From Trichomonas vaginalis G3 (lineage: Eukaryota > Parabasalia > Trichomonadida > Trichomonadidae), in assembly GCF_026262505.1 (NCBI RefSeq), contig NC_067207.1:10818082-10882081 (forward strand): a stretch of DNA of 64,000 bases. The letters run 5' to 3'. The notes under the pieces are model-generated. The model was not told where the DNA came from. It did not search any database and saw only the letters and a program-made list of their open reading frames with translations. Position numbers and translations under genes: made by a program. Below are positions 57,005-64,000 of this stretch, piece by piece; within the stretch, counting starts at the first letter, position 1, and every line of letters starts with the position of its first letter.

Positions 57005-57345
57005 CAAAAATATATTTTAGGGTAGATGGTTAGATCTCACCCGTTTTCTCACCTCTTTTCTCACCTCTTGAATTTTCATGAATTTCTTCGTAAATGTTTT
57101 GTTAAGATTTCATCGTCAATGTTTTGTTAAGATTTCATCGTCAATGAGTGTAAATGACCCAAAAATATATTTTAGGGTAGATGGTTAGATCTCACCCGTT
57201 TTCTCACCTCTTTTCTCACCCCATATGTCCTTACTGAAAAAGTATATGTTCCATATGTCATTTTACTCAGAATTCAATAAAAATATATTTTAGGTGAAGA
57301 GGTGAGATCTCACCCGTTTTCTCACCTCTTTTCTCACCTCTTTTT
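57005..57345. repeat. Three iteron palindromes 3' of the 304-aa gene
   Basis: Cores at 57028-57041 and 57183-57196 (both the mixed form GGTTAGATCTCACC) and at 57301-57314 (GGTGAGATCTCACC), each after AAAATATATTTTAGG and followed by CTCACC half-sites. Between them are inverted 25-bp units of the Polinton-1 type (57085-57145). AGATCT is unchanged in all three. Confidence 0.82.
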
Positions 57346-58260
57346 TCACAAGCGTCTTACATGAATTGTACGATGTATATTTGAAATTCTAAACAATTTT
57401 GTGGCTTCGATTTCCTCTGTCAGTACATCGAATGTTTTAACAATGCCGAAGGTTTCTTTATATTTCTTCTTGACATCTGAAAGAAGGAAATCGTCAGCAG
57501 TTGGATAGTTTTTGTTCAGAAATGTCAACATGTCCATTTTATCTTCTGCTGGTTTCTCTACTTCTTTCTTTAAGTCTGCATAGTCGTTTCTCATACGTTC
57601 TATCTCTTTGACGGAGTAGTTATATTTCCTCATTGCTGCTTTACATTTTGAACATTGTGGGTTCATTTTAGCATTGTACATTGAAATTTGTCCTGCTAAA
57701 ACAACTAAGGCGTCAATGGTTTTCTTTAACTCAAAAGTTGCGGGTTTTATCTGTTCATTCCATACCTTACCTCTTCTATCTTCATCTCTTATCTGCCATA
57801 CACACTCAGCAACTAACGAAACAAAGTTGTCGTAGGTCTTAAACTCCCCAGATTTATATATGTCAGAGATGTTCTTATATAACATGTCGCAGTCTTTGTC
57901 CATGACTTTGTGGTTGCAATGAAATCCAAGAAACTCATAGTTTACCTTACGTATGAACTTCTTTATTTCTACTGAGTCAGTCAGTCTGACTTCTATTTCA
58001 TCGAATTCAGGAATAGTGAGCTTTTGTTGTTGTATTTCAGGAAGTTTAGGCAAATGGTCAATAATATCCTGCATTTCATAAAGATACTGTCCATTTGTTT
58101 CATCTTTCGCACTACAGTTTAGATCTCCTTGGAGAAGTTCTTGCTTTATCTTCTGGATTTCTGTTTCGAAAGTATATGAAGAAGGAATGAAGCTTTTCAT
58201 TTCTACTAACATTGAAGTTGGGTTCATGACTAACGAGTTTGGTGCTGTTGTTGCTAACAT
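57346..58260 (-). CDS. Polinton accessory protein, 304 aa, unknown
   Basis: An intact minus-strand frame. It contains a His/Cys-bearing segment (FLGFHCNHKVMDKDCDMLYK, ~residues 111-130), a CSKC pair (~206-209) that could bind a metal, and a C-terminal domain (FLNKNYPTADDFLLSDVKKK onward) resembling the small helical domains near C-termini of virus regulatory proteins. No KilA-N motif is evident. It sits inside the KilA-N block and shares the leader TTTTTATTGTAAGAAC ending at ATG, so it is probably co-regulated with those genes. Confidence 0.6.
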   Translation of the reverse strand: MLATTAPNSLVMNPTSMLVEMKSFIPSSYTFETEIQKIKQELLQGDLNCSAKDETNGQYLYEMQDIIDHLPKLPEIQQQKLTIPEFDEIEVRLTDSVEIKKFIRKVNYEFLGFHCNHKVMDKDCDMLYKNISDIYKSGEFKTYDNFVSLVAECVWQIRDEDRRGKVWNEQIKPATFELKKTIDALVVLAGQISMYNAKMNPQCSKCKAAMRKYNYSVKEIERMRNDYADLKKEVEKPAEDKMDMLTFLNKNYPTADDFLLSDVKKKYKETFGIVKTFDVLTEEIEATKLFRISNIHRTIHVRRL

Positions 58261-58324
58261 GTTCTTACAATAAAAATAAAAAATATTTTTTTAAAAAAAC
58301 TAACTTTATTTTTTATTTCGGGAA

Positions 58325-58600
58325 AATTCATGAAAATTCAAGAGGGTGAGAAAAGAGGTGAGAAAACAGGTGAGATCTCACCTCTTCACCTAAAATATAT
58401 TTTTGTCGAATTCAGCACAAAATTCATGAAAATTCAACGGGTGAAAAAACAGGTGAGAAAAGAGGTGAGATCTCACCTCTTCACCTAAAATATATTTTTG
58501 TCGAATTCTGTATAAAATTCATGAAAATTCAACGGGTGAAAAAACAGGTGAGAAAACAGGTGAGATCTCACCTCTTCACCTAAAATATATTTTTGCTGAA
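58325..58600. repeat. Three iteron palindromes between accessory genes
   Basis: Cores GGTGAGATCTCACC at 58369-58382, 58464-58477 and 58559-58572. They form ~95-bp tandem units beginning AAATTCATGAAAATTCAA and ending CTTCACCTAAAATATATTTT. They lie 3' of the KilA-N gene at 58624 and 5' of the 304-aa gene. Confidence 0.85.
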
Positions 58601-58623
58601 TTCAATAAAAATAAATGGTTCAT

Positions 58624-59286
58624 TTACTCACAATATTTTTGTACAAAACGACCCCAAACTTTTAACTTCTTTTCTGCAGCTTCTAATGCTATCTTAGCGA
58701 GTTCATATTCTCTAAATTCTCTCTTTAAATCTTCTTGTTCCCATTGGTCTAGTTCGTATGGAGAGTCTCTATAACCATAACATATCTCACGTTCATGTTC
58801 TATTTGTTTTTCGCACATTTTTCTAACTTCTTCTTCGAACAAAGGTTTTGCATTCTCTACTGTATCTTCAAGTTCTTCTTCATCTAATTTCTCATGAACT
58901 TTCTTGTCTATGGAGTCCAGAATTTTTCCAACTGCTATACAATATTTTGGAGAAGCCCACATTGCTATATAGTTTAGAAGTCTTGGGTCTACATACGTTC
59001 CTCTAACCTGTTTGATTTCATCCGGAATTCCTGCATGAACTTTGTATAAAAAGCAACCGTCGAAATTCTTCCGGTTGGTATATTCTTCACAAAATGCCTT
59101 ATAATACTCTTCCCAGGACTTATTTTCCAACAACTTTCTAAAGTCTTTCCTAAACTGCTGACACATATTTGTTGCATTTATATAACCATCCTTGTCTCTA
59201 CGTAAGACTTCAATACCGTTGTAAGTGCCTTTTGTGAATGTTTCGCCATTAGATTTGTTCGTGAACGTTTTTGCTTCGACTGACAT
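58624..59286 (-). CDS. KilA-N domain protein 2 (canonical)
   Basis: A 220-aa protein. The start at 59286 (MSVEAKTFTNKSNG) follows the shared leader; the upstream in-frame ATG at 59334 lies in the A/T promoter. The KilA-N domain is textbook: GIEVLRRDKDGYINATNMC at residues ~24-42, then QFRKDFRKLLENKSWEEYYK, and GTYVDPRLLNYIAMWASPKY (~93-112). A Glu/Lys coiled C-terminal half follows. Such proteins bind DNA in poxviruses, other large DNA viruses and phages. Intact. The TTAA transposon is inserted immediately upstream of its promoter box. Confidence 0.88.
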   Translation of the reverse strand: MSVEAKTFTNKSNGETFTKGTYNGIEVLRRDKDGYINATNMCQQFRKDFRKLLENKSWEEYYKAFCEEYTNRKNFDGCFLYKVHAGIPDEIKQVRGTYVDPRLLNYIAMWASPKYCIAVGKILDSIDKKVHEKLDEEELEDTVENAKPLFEEEVRKMCEKQIEHEREICYGYRDSPYELDQWEQEDLKREFREYELAKIALEAAEKKLKVWGRFVQKYCE

Positions 59287-59350
59287 TTCTGTTCTTACAA
59301 TAAAAATAAAAAATATTTTTTTAAAAAAACTCACTTTTTTTCTATCTTAA
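59287..59350 (-). promoter_or_regulatory. Regulator-class promoter of KilA-N gene 2
   Basis: Toward the gene: TTAAGATAGAAAAAAAGTGAG, an A/T run, then TTTTTATTGTAAGAACAG before AAATG. The TTAA used as transposon target (59347-59350) overlaps the 5' edge of the box. Confidence 0.55.
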
Positions 59351-61624
59351 GGATACCCTTACGTGTCAGATTTTTTGCGCATACGAAGAAGTCATGCTAG
59401 ACATGAGCTATAAACCTGAAATTTTCGCAACATATTTAAAACTTTTTAAACTACAATACACTTTAATATTCAAGAACAAAAATATTCTTTTTAGAAATTA
59501 CATAATTATTTTATGTGAAATCTATATAAAAACATATTTTGCGAGCGTAACTTTTTTCTTTATAAGCACCTTATATGACTGATAAACTGTGAAGGCATAT
59601 AATTGTTAATTCATAGAGTTGATATGTTTCCAAAATTGAGAGGAAATTTGAAAATTGAATACCCTTTCAATTCAATTTTCAAAAGATATCAGCTCCTTCA
59701 ATAATTGAAGGACGATTTTGATCATTTGCTCTTAAAACAAGTATGCCATGGAGAAAAAAATTACGCTCCCAAATCTGAAATATAACTATCATATAAAAAA
59801 ATTAAATTTCTAATTTTTTACTCTATAGATATTATTGGCCACTTGTGTAATGCATAAAAGTTTATTTCATATGCATACATTTGGAAGTATGGGAGACGAG
59901 GGAAATTACTTCTATGAGGCACTAGGATTTTTAAAAATTTCTCTATCGGACTCACCATTCAATTTCTCGAAAATTAAAAAAAAATCAATAATAGCTAAAA
60001 TGTATTATGCATAACAAATTTTAATGTTACACGGTATTTTTTGAACTTCATGACATGAATTTTCTTTATATTATTTTTTTTTGGATTTTCTATGATTTAT
60101 GCGATAGGCTGGAACAACATTGTAAGTGCAATGATATCATTTATAGAGAAATCTAAAACTTCAGCATTCAGAACTCGCAACCACAAAAATATTCATTTGC
60201 TAAGTAAGTAAAGTTGATTAAGTTCGACACTTAGCTTTTATACGTAAAACCAAGTGTGTATTGTTATTTCTTGTTAAATTATTGAGAAAAAAATAAATTG
60301 TAAGAGAAACGATACTGATTATTGAAATAATATTGAGGGTAGCTGCAGATTTCTTCATTTACATGCCGGAAATTTGTTAATCTTGGTTTTCTATCATAAA
60401 ATCTGTCGAAGAATCTAAAAACGGAGATATGAAATAGAGATCATGTAAATCTAGAGTATCCTGTCAGAAAAATAGACTAAGCATGTAACCCTTTTTTGGT
60501 CATAAACACTTTTTACCACTTAGTCATACAGATGATCATTAAATTTAAACGAGCACTTTTGTCAGAATTTATTCTTTTACAAAGACAGAAGATTTTAGTA
60601 TTATTTAATATTAGTGCTGTAGCAAAATTCAAAAAATGGTGAAAATTCAGTGAATTTGTGAATTCACATTTTTTTCGACATTTTTCTTGATATATCCATG
60701 CACATTAAGAACACAGCTTTGATACGCTTAAAAAAGTATATTTCATATGAAATTGTTAAAGAAATAAACAATTTATATAAAAATTGCACTTATGGGCAGT
60801 TTAGATATATAATTTATATATAACATATATACAAATCCATAGACAAAGTGCAATAACTACAATGTTGTAGAAAATTACAGCAGAAATACTGACTTTTTGA
60901 AGGATAATAAGAATTCTTCTAAATGTTGTATTTTTATAATTTGATTGATTTTTTTTACTATTTCATTAATCTTTTATGAATAATAATTATTTTTAATATA
61001 TGTGCTATTAAAATTTCAAATTTTGACTAATATATCTAAGTTATCTGAACGAAACATTTAGAAAATATCATACTTACATTGAAATAGCAAGTAGAGCATA
61101 TTAATAGCAAGTTTCTTGGCTTTATATCTATCATCTATTGTTGTTTGATCAAACAAAATTCACTCTATTATATGGTGTCAATTAATTAAAAACAATTTTT
61201 AATAGTTATTTATTTAGTGCGAATAAGTGCAAACTCATAAATGAATAACTTAATAGTAGAAATGAATTATCTGATATAAATCTCACATTTTGTCCATCAG
61301 AAATACTTTAATTGCATACGCATAACTATTAGTAATACGTCTGGAGTGTCAATTAATAACAATCCCACAACAAGTAAAATTCAGATTTTTATTAAACTTA
61401 TTTTTTTCCTAAAAGTTTTCTCAAATTACTATATATACATATGTGGATAAAATAATAGTAATATTGTAAAAAATTAGATAATTTTTTTTATTTGAGAACC
61501 TCTCAAAAGTTCATTCAATTTATCAATTGTTTCAGTTTGATGTATATTCATTTCTGGAGCCTAAAACTTTAGCAATCATGACAATATCATATTCTCTTTC
61601 TAACTACGCAATGTAAGGGTATCC
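59351..61624. mobile_element. 2.27-kb TTAA-flanked DNA transposon inside Polinton-2
   Basis: TTAA stands at 59347-59350 and 61625-61628. The element ends are GGATACCCTTAC and GTAAGGGTATCC, a perfect 12-bp TIR. The empty-site form CTATCTTAAGGAAATTC is seen intact at 62790, confirming the target duplication. The interior is AT-rich with no frame over 62 codons and no recognisable transposase, so the copy is non-autonomous. It differs in TIR from the TTAA element at 27543-28586. PiggyBac and Kolobok superfamilies use this target. Confidence 0.82.
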
Positions 61625-61628
61625 TTAA

Positions 61629-61697
61629 GGAAATTCAAGAGGGTGAAAAAACAGGTGAGAAAACGGGTGAGATCTCACCTCTTCACCTAAAATATAT
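61629..61697. repeat. Iteron palindrome 3' of the Pro/Gln-rich gene
   Basis: Core GGTGAGATCTCACC at 61666-61679 with GGGTGA and GGTGAG half-sites before and CTTCACC after. Confidence 0.82.
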
Positions 61698-62039
61698 TTT
61701 TTGGTCCGGGAACAACTTTCTCTCAATTGGGGCTGTAGCATACTCTTTGCGTAAACGGTTCAGACCTTCTTCGAACTCTTGGTCTCTCTTCGATTGGGAT
61801 TGAGATTGGAATTGCTGGGGTGGAGCTTGCTGGAACATCCAAGGGTTGGGGAAGTAAGGCATAGGCTGAGGAGGGTAGTTCGGGAAGCCTTGTGGTGGGT
61901 AGTAACCTTGAGGTGGAAATTGGTAGTAATTCGGAGGTACTTGCTGGAACTGAGGTTGTTGTGGTTGCTGAGGTGCAGGGGCTGGTGCTTTAGGTTCTTC
62001 TGGCTTGGGAATGGACTCGGTTGGTGGGACGTCGGACAT
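61683..62039 (-). CDS. Pro/Gln/Tyr-rich Polinton protein, 118 aa
   Basis: The start at 62039 (MSDVPPTESIPKPEEPKAPA) is supported by the same N-terminus in the duplicate at 54873; an in-frame ATG 27 bp upstream is not shared. Residues ~22-80 are Pro/Gln/Tyr/Phe-rich (YYQFPPQGYYPPQGFPNYPP), followed by a Gln/Ser segment and a charged end (RDQEFEEGLNRLRKEY). Such low-complexity sequence suggests a disordered linker or phase-separating protein; no function is known. The 3' end overlaps the iteron unit. Confidence 0.65.
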   Translation of the reverse strand: MSDVPPTESIPKPEEPKAPAPAPQQPQQPQFQQVPPNYYQFPPQGYYPPQGFPNYPPQPMPYFPNPWMFQQAPPQQFQSQSQSKRDQEFEEGLNRLRKEYATAPIERKLFPDQKIYFR

Positions 62040-62084
62040 TCGTTTGTGGCTTAACCGTCGGACCACAACGATAAAAATCTCTGC

Positions 62085-62395
62085 TACTAGCAGTACTTTT
62101 ACTGACAGTAGCAGTACTTTTACTGACAGTAGCAGTACTTTTACTGACAGTAGCAGTACTTTTACTGACAGTAGCAGTACTTTTTCTGACAGTAGCAGTA
62201 CTTTTACTGACAGTAGCAGTACTTTATCGTCGAAAACCCTCTCAAATTTTCCTTTTTACTGACAGTAGCAGTACTTTTACTGACAGTAGCAGTACTTTTA
62301 CTGACAGTAGCAGTACTTTTACTGACAGTAGCAGTACTTTTTCTGACAGTAGCAGTACTTTTACTGACAGTAGCAGTACTTTTTCTGACAGTAGC
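62085..62395. repeat. 21-bp tandem repeat in a divergent promoter
   Basis: The unit CAGTAGCAGTACTTTTACTGA repeats with an exact 21-base period in two blocks (62085-62223 and 62258-62395), interrupted by ~34 unrelated bases. A few units have TTTCTGA. It fills the whole space between divergent genes at 62039 and 62398. Translated frames (SSTFTDS repeats) are not regarded as genes. Confidence 0.92.
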
Positions 62396-62397
62396 AA

Positions 62398-62764
62398 TGG
62401 TCGAGGTCGAGCCATTAGATGAGGCAATTTACCTTATAGAGAGAAATGAAGTTGTTAAGCAGTACTTGGGCAAGGTCATGAAGCCAACAAGTCCCTCGGC
62501 TTCTGGTTGTCTGGAAGAGGTGCGCTGAAAATCGAAATTGAAACCGGAATTCCAATTCAAATACCAGAAAACACTCCTGTAGACGACATAAAGGAGATGA
62601 AGAAAGAAGCTCTTCTCAAGTTCTTTGCAAAGCGCCCATGGATACAACTTCCAAACAGAGAGAGTCCAATTCCACGAATTATACAAATTCTCAGAGCACT
62701 GTTCCACTTCTCGGGTCAGCCGTTCTACATAACCTCAGAAGGCGACATCCAACCAGTTCAGTAA
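62398..62764 (+). pseudogene. Polinton gene of unknown function beside the 21-bp array, broken
   Basis: The plus strand begins MVEVEPLDEAIYLIERNEVV directly after the repeat array; later sequence contains FFAKRPWIQLPNRESPIPRI and ends at 62764. A remnant with the same YLIE start is at 55155. It carries about one break. No family recognised. Confidence 0.5.
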
Positions 62765-62804
62765 ACATCTCATTTTAACTCACTTTTTTCTATCTTAAGG
62801 AAAT

Positions 62805-62880
62805 TCATGAAAATTCAAGAGGGTGAAAAAACAGGTGAGAAAACAGGTGAGATCTCACCACTTCACCTAAACTTTATTTT
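62805..62880. repeat. Iteron palindrome 3' of the 286-aa gene
   Basis: Core GGTGAGATCTCACC at 62846-62859, with GGGTGA and GGTGAG before and CTTCACC after. It directly abuts the stop codon of the minus-strand gene. Confidence 0.82.
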
Positions 62881-63741
62881 TCAATACTTTTTCAGCACTT
62901 TTCCGTAGTTGTATATGAAAGACAATTCGAGATAAAAGTCATAGTACAATGGTATAATATGCTGCACACCGTTTGTTGTGAACCAAACTTGAAAGTCAGA
63001 GAAACTGTTACTAGGTGGTTCGTAGAATTTAGAAGCAAAGTCATAAAAGTCCTTACCAATACAAAGAAAACTGTTGTTGCTTGAACTGAAACTTGCATGA
63101 CACATGACATTTTGAGGGTCAAACACGTTTCTATAAACTGTCAAATCTGCTGGTGGAAGTATAAATTTAAATGGACCATCTGGTGGTAATGGTTCGTTCT
63201 GGTTTAGTAACCGAAGAAATTGTGCCCAAGAACGTTTGTCTACTCCCCAATATAAAAACTCTGTATCTCTTGGAGGGTTAATTTCAATCTTTTGAAATGA
63301 AACTGTGGAGTTCATCTTGTCATATTCTAGTTTCAGATAGTACGTTCCATTTAGTAAAGAGTCGTATTTTTCTTGAAATTCCCAGTAGTATTTGTTTATT
63401 TGAGTTTGAAAGTCATTTAGAGTTTTTTCAAGACTTTCGTCTGAACGAATTGTAAAGATTCTCATTTCGTCAAATTTGTCTATTAGACCATCAGAACCTT
63501 TATACTGCCCATGAAAATATACTGCGAACATAAACGCGTTAGTTCTATTTGAAAACAAAACTCTTCTAAATCCTATTGCCTTTGCATCTGAAGGACTTTG
63601 AAGCCAACGAATTGGATAGTTAAATCTGTAAGCTCCGGATGAAATTTCTTCATCTGAAATATTCCTACCAGCATTTGTAAAGATATAGTCTAACGGTTTT
63701 GTATCTGCTACTTTTGTTCTTTGTTTTTCAACCTGAAGCAT
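62881..63741 (-). CDS. Conserved Polinton protein, 286 aa, unknown function
   Basis: An intact frame starting MLQVEKQRTKVADTKPLDYI behind TATTTTTACATATATTAA. It is a full-length relative of 7013-7861, and near-identical DNA is found at 732-1140. Conserved points: TKPLDYIFTNAGR, YPIRWL, KAIGFRR, SFLCIGKDFYDFASKFYEPP and SDFQVWFTTNG, then IIPLY. It is predicted beta-rich with no membrane segment. Presence in all three element copies suggests a core protein, possibly part of the particle; this is inference. Confidence 0.75.
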   Translation of the reverse strand: MLQVEKQRTKVADTKPLDYIFTNAGRNISDEEISSGAYRFNYPIRWLQSPSDAKAIGFRRVLFSNRTNAFMFAVYFHGQYKGSDGLIDKFDEMRIFTIRSDESLEKTLNDFQTQINKYYWEFQEKYDSLLNGTYYLKLEYDKMNSTVSFQKIEINPPRDTEFLYWGVDKRSWAQFLRLLNQNEPLPPDGPFKFILPPADLTVYRNVFDPQNVMCHASFSSSNNSFLCIGKDFYDFASKFYEPPSNSFSDFQVWFTTNGVQHIIPLYYDFYLELSFIYNYGKVLKKY

Positions 63742-63766
63742 TTAATATATGTAAAAATATACTGTT

Positions 63767-64000
63767 TTAAAATGGTATGCCATATAGCTTCTTGAATTTG
63801 TTAAGAAGTATTTGAACGTTTTTTCCATCTGTATCTCTAGTGTTTACATAAGCATAGCCTTCCTTAGTAAAATATACTTGTAATTTCCTATAGTTTACGC
63901 CGGTATAAAAGTAGAAAGAGTCTTGTTCTTCGCTATAGTAGTAAAACTCAAACGTATGCTTGCCATAGTCTGTAATTTCAATTGTTTCATCTTCTAGTTC
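63767..64000 (-). CDS. Small Polinton protein, C-terminal part, cut by window edge
   Basis: The minus strand is open from the window edge to a stop at 63767, ending KNVQILLNKFKKLYGIPF. It resembles the 108-aa protein at 14753-15079 (ETIEITDYGKHTFEF against TIEITNYNGHEFKNL; DTDGKNV against DTNGKRV). It lies ~25 bp upstream of the 286-aa gene on the same strand. The start is outside the window. Confidence 0.65.
   Translation of the reverse strand, partial: ELEDETIEITDYGKHTFEFYYYSEEQDSFYFYTGVNYRKLQVYFTKEGYAYVNTRDTDGKNVQILLNKFKKLYGIPF

Larger units (their letters stand above)
44637..64000. mobile_element. Polinton-2 (Maverick), left terminus present, runs off the window
   Basis: The element begins with a poly-A tract and terminal hairpin (44637-44695). 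It contains a large 1157-aa protein, capsid protein, a 262-aa jelly-roll-like candidate, SF3 helicase, packaging ATPase, three KilA-N genes and the conserved 285-aa gene. At least 17 kb of its own sequence plus a 2.27-kb TTAA transposon are in view. Polymerase and integrase are expected beyond the right edge. Several accessory genes are whole; the capsid, helicase and ATPase regions carry on the order of ten breaks in all. It appears younger than Polinton-1 but no longer complete in function. Confidence 0.9.

Noticed and set aside
59394-59582. 62-aa open frame in the TTAA transposon
   Set aside because: AT-rich, no similarity to a transposase.
62005-62427. Plus and minus frames encoding SSTFTDS or VLLLSVK repeats
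   Set aside because: Translation of the 21-bp tandem array in a divergent promoter.
1-64000. tRNA or rRNA genes
   Set aside because: No cloverleaf-like or rRNA-like segments were recognised by reading; a covariance-model scan would be needed to exclude them.

Overview
The window looks like nuclear DNA of the parabasalid Trichomonas vaginalis. The evidence is a very AT-rich background, single-exon host genes, initiator-like boxes (TCAYTT-type) a few bases before start codons, and several Maverick/Polinton virus-like elements in one 64-kb stretch. The species name is an inference; a related trichomonad cannot be excluded from sequence alone.

Layout. 1-731: part of a mariner transposon inserted at a TA inside a Polinton. 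732-10383: Polinton-1, a decayed element (DNA polymerase B, integrase, collar-type fibre remnants) that still has an open Dam-type adenine methyltransferase and several small open genes; its right terminus is a hairpin beside a poly-T tract. 10384-13090: non-coding DNA with a 125-bp tandem repeat, two clusters of near-perfect hairpins and a TIR-bounded DNA-transposon remnant. 13066-15284: Polinton-3, a fragment with four small genes and one terminus, abutting a truncated DDE-type transposase. 15.9-44.5 kb: a host gene island with a giant SHIPPO-repeat protein, a 271-aa repeat protein, a coiled-coil protein, a thioredoxin-fold protein without CxxC, an amino-acid transporter, a C2/charged-coil protein, a divergent DHHC protein, a MATE transporter, a prenylated ubiquitin-fold protein, an ankyrin protein and three identical 44-aa genes. 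Two transposons (one TTAA-type, one foldback with 9-bp target duplication) sit between these genes. 44.64-64.0 kb: Polinton-2, running off the right edge, with a large structural-type protein, capsid, SF3 helicase and packaging ATPase remnants, three KilA-N genes, a GIY-YIG-type domain, and a 2.27-kb TTAA-flanked insertion.

How it fits together. In Polinton-2 the virion genes (44.97-54.8 kb) are mostly on the plus strand and the DNA-binding regulator-like genes (55.2-59.3 kb) on the minus strand. The regulator genes share a leader (TGTAAGAACA just before ATG) and an upstream AAGATAGAAAAA box, while structural-type genes have only a TTTTTAT-type box, suggesting two expression classes. Thirteen copies of an iteron-like palindrome (GGTGAGATCTCACC, covarying with GGTTAGATCTAACC) occur in the non-core spacers and near termini. 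The covariation spares AGATCT, so GATC survives in all but one copy, and the Polinton-1 Dam gene sits next to three of them. A methylation-sensitive switch read by KilA-N proteins is the most interesting untested idea in the window.
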